Source: Lingula anatina (Eukaryota; Brachiopoda; Lingulata; Lingulida; Lingulidae). From it: 34,316 nt of DNA. The notes below the pieces were generated by a model. The model did not search any database, was not told where the DNA came from, and saw only the letters and a list, made by a program, of their open reading frames with translations. Location of the stretch: assembly GCF_001039355.2 (NCBI RefSeq), contig NW_019776170.1:64001-98316 (forward strand), read 5' to 3'. How positions within the stretch are numbered: the stretch's first letter is position 1; the number at the start of each line of letters is the position of its first letter. The position numbers and the translations under genes are program-made. Below, one piece after another: positions 21,049-31,617 of this stretch.

Positions 21049-22189
21049 GATGTCTCTCTGGTCAGGGAAGTTCTAGAAGAAAATAACTATGATGTGGAGT
21101 CAGCAGTTGATCATTTACTGAGTATAATGGTCACTCTGGAAGACAGGGGTGTTGGTAAGATAGTCAGCATGATGAAAATTGACAGGATTAAAGTTTTCAA
21201 ATCAAATTTCAAGACTTTTTGCCAAAAAAAAAAAAAAATGACTAGACTAAGTTGACTTTCCCAAATCTGCTATACAGTAGTCAACTAAGTGTGTTTTGCA
21301 GACTATTGATAGCAGTCTAAACTCAAAAGCACGCAACCATGACAGCTAATGTTATCTCTTCTTCCTAAATGATTGTTTATCAACAGTAAAATGAGGAAAA
21401 AAAACAAACTTTCCTACAGGACTGTACGCCCTACATTGCTAAGTGCTGGTATTTTCAGATCCAGGGTCATCAGTTTCCAGTAGTTTTGCGGCAGCTTCCT
21501 CAGACTCTGTCAGTGTGGACAGTGGCATATGGTCCCACCACGGAACGGGGACGAGAATTTTTGGGAATCCAGGGGCCGAGAGTGGAGCTAAACCTAAGGT
21601 GAGCATTCAGGGTATCGTTAATTAACCATTTCCTATATACAGTTCTGCTTAGTACCCTTGTCTTTTTGCAGTTACAGCTCATAGAATATTTATTCCTCTG
21701 CCATTGACCCCCCCCCTCTCCCCAGATATTTTTAAAAAAAATATATTTGCAGGATTTTATTAAGTGTAAGATGATTTTTCCCTGTCCATCAGAAATATCT
21801 TACTCTTTCCTTCAGTAATCTACTTACTTTACCTTCATTCAGTGTCTAGATAAGTATACCACAGCCAGTGCAAGTAACCTGCTTGCATGTATTGTAGGCC
21901 ATTTTTAACTGCTGGACCTTCAATAGCTGCCAACCCCCCCCAATCCAAGTCCGAGACCTAAAATGCTTTTGCCTTTTTAATTTCACAGGGTCAGAATCAT
22001 CAAAAGGGTGCTGCAAGACAACTAGGAAAACAGAAGAAACTTGAGAAGAAGAAAAGAGCCGAAGAACGTCATAGGTTAAAAGTGTTAGGAGAAGTCCCAG
22101 ATAATCATAACCATAATCATAATGTACCTGACAGTGACAATGACGATACAGTTGTGATAACGAGCAATTTGGGGATGCTTAAAGTATAG
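21049..22189 (+). CDS. OTUD3: OTUD3 exons 6-8 (completes the 11015 allele)
   Basis: Exons 21049-21154, 21459-21598 and 21989-22189 (TAG at 22187-22189), encoding residues 265-412. The protein is identical to that of 19283-20423. This contig starts (20756) exactly where contig 3 stops (14855), in an A-run of intron 5, so these exons belong with exons 1-5 at 11015-14806 as one continuous gene. The exon 6/7 junction splits Asp300 after its first base (GTTG|GTAAGA ... TTTTCAG|ATCCAGG). Exons 7 and 8 join in phase 0 at AAG|GGT. The C-terminus is a basic helix followed by an acidic DSDNDD patch. Confidence 0.92.
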
Positions 22190-23879
22190 TAGATTAGATG
22201 TGCAGAACATAGTGATACAATTGTGTTGAAATTCTGCATTAATTTTACATTAATGTTGCAGTAAGAGTCTAACTGATAATGTTATTAGTGATCAGATCTT
22301 TTGAACGAAAGTTCAGGAGATGGATACATTGTAACCCAGTGCTACTACAATATTGGGATATTGCAAAAGCAATACAGTTACAGTATCAAAGTGATTTCGG
22401 GTTTTTACGCAAGATCTAACATTAGATTCAATTTTCTCATCATCCAAACTGAAAGTATGCCAGCACTTTTATATAACCATAATGACAGGGATGACTTCTT
22501 TCATTAGACACATGAAACCAAAACAAACTGCCAAAGAAGTTAATTTTTATTGCAAAAAAAATTACTTTTCCATTTCTGTATTGTGAAAGTTATATTTGGT
22601 TTGCCAAAAATTTAACACCATTTTCAGTTTCATTCTTAAGCCAGCAAAAGAATGGTATAATGCAATTCACAATTAGGATACAGTGACATTAAAATTCTTT
22701 ACCAGATGTCAGCTGAGTGATGAAATAAGTTCTGTGCACAATTTGAATTAATTCTTGCTGGACAAAATGCAGAGAATTAGCCAGAGATTTGTGCAGATTT
22801 CGTAAAAAATGTACAGTGGCAGTGATACCTTAGTCATCAACAGCGCACTGTCATAGACGGTAAAGGTGATGATTGTAATCGTAAGACAGTTACAGTACTG
22901 TCACAGACAGTAGAGATATTGAAAGGAAAATCATGATACCGTCACGTTAATTTGATATTATAAGACACATGCATATTATGATGATGATGGTGCGACAAAC
23001 GCAGCATGAACGAAGCACTCGATGTCACTGAGACAGAGACAGTGTTTATTAATTATATCATAAATAAAATTCATTATTACTTTATTTATAGAGAAATAAA
23101 TAGCACCACTGATGTTTTATGTGAACGACAACATTCTTGGAGGTATAAATCTGCTAAAATATTTTCACCTTGAAGTGTCTACCATCTAAAACGGAGGAGA
23201 GACCCATGGCATGGCTGCATGTTAGAAGGTAGCTAGCAAAAAGACTGCAGAATAAGCTATTCTCTGGCCACAGGGGCGTCTGTAACAAAATTATTGTATT
23301 GCCGCTACTTAAATTTTGTAACCCCCTGATGTCAGAGGATAAGAATAAGAATTGTGTACTAAGTCATAAAAAATATACCACAAAGTTAAGAGTGATGAAG
23401 AGGGCCTGACGGGGCCTGTGTCAGAAAATCGCCATAACTAACTATAAGTAAGTAAGCTAATAAATTGGAATTAAAAGATATCTTTTTGATACAAGCTCTC
23501 CATATGATGTGATTTGTCTACTTGTAGCTTTTGACTCGAGACCGGGGAAAAAGATGAGTTTTGGACCTCGGATGAAATGACCAAAAATTTAGACGAGCTA
23601 GACACTGCCATATTTACAAATATATTTTGGAACTGATGAGCTAAATACCCCCCCTCCCCCCCGAAAGTAAAAATCTAAAGACATTAAACATTAATGTCTA
23701 CAAATTTAATAATTTTTAAGGATGAGAACAATGAGAAATTGTCAAAGTTTGTGTTTTAATCGCCGCGTTGAATCCCACAAAGTAAAGTCTCGTGAAGTAG
23801 AAATATAAATAAACATTGTGAAAGTCTAAAAACCCATTATTACGTATACCACCTGTGAACGTGTGCCGATATTTTACCA
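22190..23879. other. OTUD3 3' flank and intergenic
   Basis: Presumed OTUD3 3' UTR and downstream DNA. The first canonical AATAAA signals after the stop that I see are at 23063-23068 and 23095-23100, which would give a 3' UTR of about 0.9 kb; earlier variant signals are possible. A C-run of pyrimidines lies near 23648-23662. No other gene seen. Confidence 0.4.
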
Positions 23880-24046
23880 CAGGCCCGTAGCCAGGGGGGT
23901 TCGGGGGGTTCGAAAGAACCCCCCTTTTTGCTGGAATAAGGTCCACTCTGGGTAAAATTTGACCTAGGTACATGGGGATTATATGGTAAAAGGTCCACTT
24001 TTTCAGAAAAAGAACCTCCCCTTTGAAATTGCTGGCTACGGGTCTG
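23880..24046. mobile_element. MITE with CAGGCCCGTAGCCAG ends (family D)
   Basis: 167 bp bounded by CAGGCCCGTAGCCAG (23880-23894) and its inverse CTGGCTACGGGTCTG (24032-24046), with one mismatch. TACCA is present on both sides (ending at 23879 and starting at 24047), suggesting a target duplication of at least 5 bp. Just inside the left end GGGGGGTTCG and GAACCCCCC form a second short hairpin. The CAG terminus resembles hAT-type ends, but an 8-bp duplication is not clear. There is no coding capacity. Confidence 0.7.
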
Positions 24047-24152
24047 TACCATATGTCAAGGACGTATTGGAAGTCAAAGGAGACGAGAACAAATAAAAGC
24101 AATAAATCAGTAATTTGATTAAAAAAATAGAATATAAAATCGATATAGACCT

Positions 24153-24210
24153 CATGCCCGTAGCCGGGGGGGGGGGGTGTTCGAAGAACGAAAGAACACC
24201 GACAGGATGA
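24153..24210. mobile_element. Fragment of family D MITE
   Basis: ATGCCCGTAGCC, a long G-run, GTGTTCGAAGAACG and AAAGAACACC match the left end and inner hairpin of the element at 23880, but no matching right end is visible within several hundred bases. Confidence 0.5.
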
Positions 24211-25037
24211 GCCCGCGGTCGTCCTACAAAATTTGTTCTGGGGAATGATACTGCGAAGTGCGATCTGACACACACCTTGAAAACGGGTAGTGTGGTCCGC
24301 TATACCGGTTAATTCAGGATCCTTATGTGCCGAGTGTGGTAGTTGGGCAGGTCTGGTTTTGCAGCTGTGGCGTACCACTAAATTAGGCGATGTTTTAATC
24401 AATTTATTTATTCAGTACATTTTACGATCAACAATATCTTGACAAAATATTCAATAACTACTGTACTAGGACTACATTTAACAATTAAAAATATCAGCAA
24501 ATAAGAATATTTTATATTGAAATCTAATCTTACAAGAGCTTTTACAGTTTCTGTGCCATTCTCATTTATTATCTTCTACCAGGGCTGCAGATTAATTATG
24601 TGCATTTTTCCGCAGAGATATTTGTTATATATAATCCAGAAAACAATATGTGAATATTTTGTGAAAAATTAATATGTAACCCTGGTAAAGGGTACGCATT
24701 CACAATGTTATTGAAATTTAATGATGCTCGCGGAAGGCTGTTGAAGCTAAGACGAACATTTGACGCTTAACGTTATTATTTCTTTCTGCCAAGAAATTAA
24801 CAGAACGAATTTTTAATAATTATCACATAAAATTGCCATATACAGTGATTATAAAGTTATAAATCAGCGAGAATTAACGAGCCTAGATTGCCACACGTAC
24901 TGTTTGCTAGCAGAATATTGACAATAAAGACATCCAGAGTAAACTTTCAGAGATTTCAAGGTTAACTTGCATTTTCTTATTAAGAAAATAAATAAATATC
25001 AAAGCTATTTCTTTAACTGTATTCTCCAAAGACTGTA
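24211..25037. other. Intergenic, nothing recognised
   Basis: AT-rich DNA without a supported gene. A 228-codon minus-strand open frame ending near 23716 crosses the MITE and the fragment above and has no domain; I read it as chance. Confidence 0.4.
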
Positions 25038-25233
25038 AGACCCCATTCCCAGAGATTAGATCGACCCAAACTAGATCGACCTAACTCCCTGGGGGTTCAC
25101 GCTAAATAGCTGTCAGCCGAGCGGGCTGCAACTTGTAGTAGGCGGGACGGATATTTAAGCCGGATTATCTGACAGTAATCTAGTGAGACTCCCCACGGGG
25201 ATAGATCGATCTAAAATCTATGGGAATACGCCC
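25038..25233. mobile_element. TA-type MITE (family A, copy 4)
   Basis: A 196-bp element flanked by TA (25036-25037 and 25234-25235). The ends are AGACCCCATTCCCAGAG and the inverse of CTATGGGAATACGCCC. It contains the family blocks CTCCCTGGGGGTTC, GTAGTAGGCGGGACGGAT and GGGATAGATCGATCTAAA, and lacks the TTAATTACCCCCTTA block of longer copies. Confidence 0.82.
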
Positions 25234-25710
25234 TAAGAAACTTGGCGGAGGTTAATGAACAGCGTAGCCTGCATCATTTTTATATTTACTGATATTAATT
25301 TTACCTTCAGGTCGTTTACTATACCTCTACTCTGCATATGTGTAGACTTGTGATTCTTTTATCCATGACAAATCCGTGCAAATTTATAAGACGTCCTAAT
25401 TGCTATATCCAGAATTATGGCTCCCTTTTTGATTCAAAATAATAACCATGAATAACATGGACGTTGGGAGAAAATAACACGTTTTCTTAAACATTATTCC
25501 TTTACTTAAGCCGTACTGCTGGACGCAGAAAGGACGCCGTCCAGTGTAAAGGGGTATTAAGCAGTACTTTTTTTTTTGGACTGTTTTTTTTCGCCCTCTC
25601 GCACCGATTTCGGGGTCCCCAGAGGATGTCATCCATAAAAATAAAAAAGTGTGGCCTAAACTGTTTTCCTAAGGTAAACGTAAAATTTACGTAGCATAAT
25701 GTGTTTCTTA

Positions 25711-25925
25711 GTCTGTATTCCCAGAGCTTTTAGACCGATCTATCCCCGCGGGGAGTCTCACTAGATTACTGTCAGATAATCCGGCTTAAATGTCCGTCCC
25801 GCCTACTACAAACTGTAAGGGGGTAATTAACTTTCGTGTCCGCCCGGCTGACAGCTATTTAGCAGAACCCCCAGGGAGTTAGGTCGATCTAAAGTAGATC
25901 GATCTAATCTCTGGAAATGGGGTCT
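25711..25925. mobile_element. TA-type MITE (family A, copy 5)
   Basis: A 215-bp element flanked by TA (25709-25710 and 25926-25927), inverted relative to copy 4, which lies 477 bases to the left. The ends are GTCTGTATTCCCAGAG and the inverse of CTCTGGAAATGGGGTCT. It is very similar to copy 3 at 17816, sharing CCGCCCGGCTGACAGCTA and AACCCCCAGGGAGTTAGG, so this subtype probably moved recently. Confidence 0.85.
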
Positions 25926-26337
25926 TACTAGTTATTCACATGCATGCAGACATACTGTATTTAATTCCGCTTGACCTATCAAATATAAAGGTGTCGGAGG
26001 AAACAGCAACTCTATCATAATGATAACGTGAACGTTCGGTCATAGATAACTGCATTTTTCTGCCATCACGTTGAGAGTCTAACTTCTTCAAATGTTTGAT
26101 TTAATATCGGTAATGGCAGATCTGGGAGGATGGCGCGTTTAATTTCCCCCCATCTTCTTAGATATCTTGTCTCTTCTTATAATACCATTCTACTGTTGTG
26201 ACAAGGGAAGGTCTGTACCCCGACCACATGGTCCTGTTTGTCTCCATACGTAAAGTGATCACCGTTCCCCCAACTGCGGCCTGGCCAGTTTCACGGTCGC
26301 ACAAGGCACGCCTTCATGTGTGAAACGTGTTTTACAT
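25926..26337. other. GPCR 3' flank
   Basis: Presumed 3' UTR and downstream DNA of the minus-strand GPCR. I see no further coding exon and no canonical AATAAA on the minus strand close to the stop. Confidence 0.35.
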
Positions 26338-28390
26338 CTAGCACCGGCACACGCAGCTGATTGCCTTCCGAAACTTCTTTGAACCGTACCAATAGATCAG
26401 GGGGTTCAAAACAGCGCTCATACAGTTAAGAGAGGCGAAGAAAGACCTATAAAATATATTGGTTTCCAAAAGATGAAAACTGCTTTATTTTTGTGAAAAA
26501 TTATATACTTCCTAGCAAAAAAAGTGCCACTCCAAGCGCAATTATGTACATTGCTACAGAAGGGAGTTTTGACCCGTCGAATTGCCAGAAGGCTGGGTTG
26601 TTTGACGAGAACCATTCAGAGGTTACACGACATCATAACGAATCAAGCGCAATAACGAATCAACCAATCAGGCAAGATGGCCTGGATATGGCCGAACGAA
26701 GGAAACCAAACCAAAAATAGGATGCTAGCACGCCTTCCTCGTAGAAAACGAACTGCAGGTGCGTCCTCCAAGCCAGAGGATACTGTATAAAATACTAAAA
26801 GGTACCTTTGTTTTTTTTTACTATGGAGTACCTTATTCACATTTGGTTATTTATGTGAAAAAAATCATTTTATCAGTTGAATAAAGAACATTGATTCATG
26901 GCATGATTTCCTGTATCACTTTTCGCGTTGCATTTGGGGTGACGCTTTTTTTTTTGCTAGGGGAGAATAAGCTTTAAGCTTTTAAAGCCGTTTAATTTCA
27001 ACTTGCGATCTTTTGTAGCTGTGTAATCATACAAAATGTGAAAGAATAATTGAATTAGAAAAGGAAGAGAAAATGTGACAAAAAACTAAGTCAGTTCTAT
27101 GAAATGAAAGTCGACATTTGAGTCCCTAAACCTTTGTCAAACAGATTTTGGCCTTTTTTATCGACAACATGTGAAGTGGACATTGATGCTACATGTAACT
27201 TACCTGATATGTTTCAGCTGGGGAGTCATTCCATGCCTGAACTTCCAGGCTCCGATGACGGGTAGTGGGAGATAGAGAAGTAGCCATACAAATAGCACTA
27301 AGGCAAACGTCCTTGCCGCCAAGACGTCATTTCTCTGGTGTGGGATCTGCTGGATATCGGGCACCTGCTCGCGTTGCGGTAAATTTTGATCAGTACCCTG
27401 GTGAATATCTTGCAATCCTGTTGGATGCGCCCCTTGGTGAATATCTTGCAAACTTGCTGGTTCCACCCCTTGGTGAATGCCTTGCAATTCTGTTCGATGC
27501 CCCCATTTGTGAATATCTTGCGAAATTGCTGGATCAGCCCCCTGCTGTTCATGGCCATTTCTTTGAGGCTCTCCTCCACTTTGGTCCTGCACCTCCCTCG
27601 GCAGTGCCTGCGGCTGGGTAACACTTTTAATTTGGGTTCCCCTATGGTCGTCATGATTCTCTACTGTAGTCATTACCTGATGGTCAGTCGGACTGACCCT
27701 TGCGTATTTCCTAACTCGGCAGTATATACCAAGATAAGACACTACGATTAGAATGGCGCTGAGGCCAAATACGGGCAGAAATAACGTGTAGTTGATGACT
27801 TCCTCTGTCCCGGGTAAATACTGCCGGTCGTCGTTCGTGCATATATAATAAGATGCTTTTGAATAAAAAGTGGCAGCTGTAGCCAGTGTCAGCCCCACCG
27901 TCGTGCTGACGACAATAGAGATGAATATAAGCACTCTGTTCGGTTGGTTATTCTGCTTTGCAAAGAACTGAATCAAGCGCAGTACAGAAATAGCACCGAG
28001 CAGGCAAACGTTGGTAATATTCGTAAAAACTGAAACGAATGACAGCGTGTAACATTCCCATTGACTAAGGCCCCGCTGACCCAAGATGTTCTGGCGCATA
28101 TGAAGCGTAGCGCCGAAGAGGCATTGTAAAACGTCCATTAAAGATGTATAAGCTACTAGCGTGTTGATAGAAGTCCTGAACGAGCGTTTCTTTGCTATTG
28201 TCAAAATTACGCATACATTTTCAGGAAGTCCCACAACGATGACTATAAACAGAATCATACAGTTTATTAAAGGCAGTCCGTCAGGAAAATTGTTAGCGTT
28301 GGCGGTATTTGTTAAAGAAGAGTTTGATGAATTAACTGCATCGTTTATATGCACCGCTATGTCCTCTACACTGGCTGTATTATTAGGCAT
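26338..28390 (-). CDS. Rhodopsin-like (class A) GPCR, orphan, with repeat-bearing loop 3
   Basis: Two exons on the minus strand: 28390-27204 and 26446-26338. Exon 1 ends CATATCAG|GTAAGT. Exon 2 follows TTTTATAG and completes Arg396, giving 431 residues. The N-terminus has N-glycosylation sites at N3, N20 and N23. The seven helices run at roughly 38-63, 76-96, 113-140, 152-176, 200-224, 356-380 and 397-416. Landmarks are N58 (helix 1), D86 (helix 2), the C113-C184 disulfide pair, R138 (in LRL instead of the usual DRY), P375/P377 in helix 6, NPLIY (410-414), a GSKKFRKAI helix 8 and terminal cysteines 427, 429 and 431 suited to palmitoylation. There is no helix-7 lysine, so it is not an opsin. 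Loop 3 is about 130 residues long and includes four 12-residue repeats. The ligand is unknown; a divergent peptide- or amine-type receptor is possible. Confidence 0.88.
27377..27520 (-). repeat. 36-bp coding minisatellite in GPCR loop 3
   Basis: Four tandem 36-base units encode residues 291-338 with consensus QDIHQGxxPxxL: QDIHKWGHRTEL, QGIHQGVEPASL, QDIHQGAHPTGL and QDIHQGTDQNLP. The unit is a multiple of three, so copy-number change would keep the frame. The repeat also keeps plus-strand frames open here, and I treat those as shadows. Confidence 0.9.
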
Positions 28391-29423
28391 GATAGCGTGT
28401 CATCAGTTTTACTGAGCAATAAGTTTCTTTGGTTTTAAACAGGAATCTGTCCGTTTATTTACGTTGCGTTTTAGTAACAAATGCCGATATCGAAAATCAT
28501 TTGACATTACACGTTTTAAAAGTTACATACAGGTATGAACTTGTATCCCTTGTTCTTCCATTGTGGTCTTAGCCTGGTCGACCTCTTCCTATTTTGGTAA
28601 ACATGGCCTATTTCACCCCTCTGTTGATGAACTATATATCCGTTTTACTTCATGACTAGTCTTTGCGTTTTGTCTTTTGTCTTCAGTTCTCCTCTGGTAG
28701 GTTATAAATGCATCTCATTTCACATCTTCTTAAATATAGAGAAAACTACATGTACATGTACTGTCTGTCACGCACGCCCAGTTGTACCGCGTCTACCTTC
28801 TCGTAATAGAGAACGATAAAGTATAATACTATACATGGTTATTTATAGTACCTGCGTCACGATAATTCTCTCCTTTTTCCAGCCAATGGTATGATACGGC
28901 CCCATCCACTGGTGTAATGGACATCTGCAGCTGACGTTAACAGTTGACAGTTGAAATTTATCTTAAATATATCAAAACTTATTCACTTTGAAATAGCTCA
29001 CAAAGTGCTTACATCTGTATTATTATTATTATTATCATCATTTTTTTTTAGTATTTTCACGTGTCCTAAAAATTCCCGGTTTGCAATATACAGTGATCCA
29101 GTAAAATTACATCTGCCCTACTTTAACTGTATAGCCTCTGTATATAACCTCGCGCGCTATAATATATCTTCATTAGTGACCGCAAATGCCTAAACTGAGA
29201 AAAGTGAGAACCTCAAGGATTTTTTATTTTCTGGGCATTGTCAACCTTTAAGTCATTTCACGATTTTAAGTAATTTCATTGATATATCCACAAAAAAGAG
29301 CCAAATGCATATATGGATTGATTCTTAACACCAGTCTATGTAAGTAGTTACTTGTGATTTAGCAATAAAATCGCCTCAATAAGAATACCTTGACAAGCAA
29401 TTATTAAGTCACTATTAGCTATA
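28391..29423. other. GPCR 5' flank; no other gene seen
   Basis: Presumed 5' UTR and promoter side of the GPCR. Minus-strand sequence just before the ATG is unremarkable. A short plus-strand open frame at 28951-29193 contains an ATT microsatellite and a T-run, and is not credible. Confidence 0.35.
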
Positions 29424-29710
29424 TTTTGGACAAACGAGGAATGGGAAATGTTCCTAACGGTGCGTTTCAAGACACGGATGTGGCTGTTATAAAATCCGGG
29501 CTTAAATGTATGTTAATTGGGTAAATCCTGACAAATTATTGAGTAGTTTCTAAATTTCCGAAATCAGATATATATACAGTGAGTAATGCAATATGTTGAT
29601 TTTGTCGCTAATGAGAAGATTAATTTTGTCCTAAATTTGTTTCAAGACACTGACGGCTGTTATTAACTTCAGATAAAAACAGGCACAAAGTACACTGCTG
29701 CTCAAAATAG
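29424..29710 (+). repeat. Dispersed direct repeat E, copy 1
   Basis: About 290 bases paired with 31841-32115. Shared words in order are TTTGGACAAA-GAGGAAT, GAAATGTT, CAAGACACGGA, CTGTTATAAAATC, TCGCTAATGAGAAGATTAAT, GGCTGTTATT and GCTCAAAAT. Within each copy CAAG(A/G)CAC...GGCTGTTAT occurs twice, so the unit itself looks internally duplicated. No inverted ends were found. The two copies flank the membrane-helix exons of the gene at 30256-31437. Confidence 0.65.
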
Positions 29711-30255
29711 AGTATCCGTACATTTTAACCAGCTCAGTCTGATGTGAAAAGTATGAATAATTAAAAATATTAATGTCTAAGCAAGGATTTTTTATCTGGT
29801 CGACTCACCATTATAGGGACCTGTACCGGCACTTACATGTAGTGTACAGATAAGATACACACACATGCATGATATATATACGCCTAAGTGCTGGTCACAT
29901 TATGAAATGATAATTGAAGGTGAAGTTAAGAATGTTGCGAGGCTAAGAATCGTGGAGCAGAAACACATTCACTAGCATAATGTAGTAATGTATGTCTGGG
30001 GATGTCTTGTTCTCAGTTTCACGCAGGCTAAGAATGTTTTCTACGTGCTTATTATTTTCTTGAATTTCTTTCGTCCTTTCACCTTGACCACTATCAAATT
30101 TTCCATTTATATCTGAGATCGGGTCAATACAACTCCCTGCATTTGTGAATGAGTCTTCTTCCCAGGAAATATTTTCAGTCATGACCAAAGAACAAGAGCA
30201 TGGGTCGTCTGCGCTTGGGTTCAGTCTGCCAGGGCCTGGTGATGACGTCATGTTG

Positions 30256-31437
30256 CTATGGTGACGCCAGACTGGCAGGTGTGTGGTAAATTTCCTCGGA
30301 TGTGTCAGGCGTTTCCTCAAACATGGTTCCGCTGACATCACTAACTCGACAGCGTCTCCTAGAGAACACAAGCACCATAAGTAACAAGAGTTAAAACAGT
30401 GACTTCAACCTAACAGCTGCTTTGCTTAACGGAACGTTTATTTCTGTGCTTTGATTTGAACCCAAATTTATAAAATCAAATTTTATAAGCTGATGTACGG
30501 ATGTATTTCAGTCCCCTTGTCTCATTTAGATCTGCCGGTCTTACAATCTATACAATTAAGTCACACAGTGCTGGATACATCAATTAAACCAAATCGTAAA
30601 ATGGATGAAACTGATGTAACCCAAAGCCTAGATTACATTAACCATGCAATGGCCGTACGTTGCTCGTATACTGCTCGTAATTCCTTGTTTTTTCGCGCAC
30701 GCAGACAATGGCCGTGCGAAATCGTACGGTTTCATGGCCTCCATAACCTCTACGATTTTGTCAAGCTGAAACTTTTAACAAATTAAAAGCACTATTTAAA
30801 CGGTTTACAACTATAATGTATTTATTTGCATATAACAACACATGAGATTGGAGGTGTGACAACCTGTTTTGGTCAAGAGTATATTTCCTACCATTGAAAA
30901 GTCTTGAAAGGATAGCTGGACAGGCTGAAACTAATGGACGAGTTCCTCTGTTGGTCTAGGTTGTTCTTAGGGGTAACAACAGCTGGTAATATGTCGTATA
31001 TTGGGGTCTATTTTACAGAAGGTCGTGTCTCTCCTCCAGAGCTATTCCTGGGCACGAATCATAGAAAAATAAGTCTCAATTTCATGGCACTTCACTGATA
31101 TGTATACTGAACTTATGTAGCAAAGGAATTAGATAGCTACACGCAGGACCTACAATTGTAGCTAATTCCTTGGTTTTGAGCAAGACGGTGATATATTGAG
31201 GTAATATTGAGATAAAAGTGTCATTTTGTAATTTATCTGTCTGTCTCTCATACACACACGCAGACACACAAACACACACACAGCTTCTTGTGTTTTTTAT
31301 GGTGCTTCACGCAACGATGCCTGTCTGAGTTAATAAGAAATTAACGATTTACCTTTTTGAAAGCCGACAACTGATCAACAGGACAACCCATACAACTACG
31401 ATGACCACCAGAGCGGAAAGTATCCCAACACTTAGCC
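30256..31437 (-). CDS. Last two exons of a single-pass membrane protein, partial
   Basis: An 85-base exon (31437-31353) between GAATTCAG and GTAAAT encodes 27 residues that form one hydrophobic helix (LSVGILSALVVIVVVWVVLL then ISCRLSK). It ends in phase 2. The next acceptor, TTCTCTAG, at 30359 opens exon 30358-30256, which continues as RRRCRVSDVSGTMFEE... and stops at TAG after YHTPASLASP. Basic residues directly after the helix fit the positive-inside rule, so a roughly 35-residue cytoplasmic tail is likely. The helix exon begins in phase 1, common between extracellular modules. The upstream extracellular exons were not found and probably lie beyond 34316 or are too small to see. A longer open frame in exon 2 (to 29943) exists but needs a different junction phase. 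The family is unknown. Confidence 0.5.
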
Positions 31438-31617
31438 CTGAATTCAGAACATATACCAGTGTTAAGAACGTGTGTGTGTGTAAATGTTTGCGTGTGCACC
31501 TCTACACGTAGCAATAGGATACTACTAAGTAAGCGGGTTTATAATGTGGTCGCCACCAGTGAATTTTATATCTATAATACTTTTTTGATGTCCGATGATA
31601 TTTTCTCACTTTCTTAA

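Larger units (their letters stand above)
18991..22520. repeat. Near-identical 1.76-kb direct duplication across N at 20755
   Basis: 18991-20754 recurs at 20757-22520 with a constant offset of 1766. By eye I found one difference (TTTCCGGTTT versus TTTCGGGTTT, near 20629/22395), plus one extra A at the contig start. Even the GGAT microsatellite and long A-runs match. The two copies meet at the single N, so this is an unmerged contig overlap, not a recent tandem duplication. Confidence 0.9.

Noticed and set aside
7365-22189. True tandem duplication of OTUD3
   Set aside because: Copies overlap in a staircase with an N at every junction, none of the right-hand starts is complete, and contig 3 continues seamlessly into contig 5. 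Unmerged haplotypes explain this more simply.
23716-24402. 228-codon minus-strand open frame
   Set aside because: It runs through a MITE and a MITE fragment; the peptide changes character across their boundaries and matches no domain I know.
27265-27751. Plus-strand open frames opposite the GPCR
   Set aside because: They are kept open by the 36-bp repeat of the real minus-strand gene, which has seven helices and splice sites.
27200-28390. GPCR as a single-exon 396-residue protein
   Set aside because: The apparent stop lies in the intron directly after AG|GTAAGT, and a second exon with NPLIY and helix 8 follows in the right phase at 26446.
26338-28390. Opsin identity for the GPCR
   Set aside because: The helix-7 position that would carry the retinal-binding lysine is a cysteine (C404).
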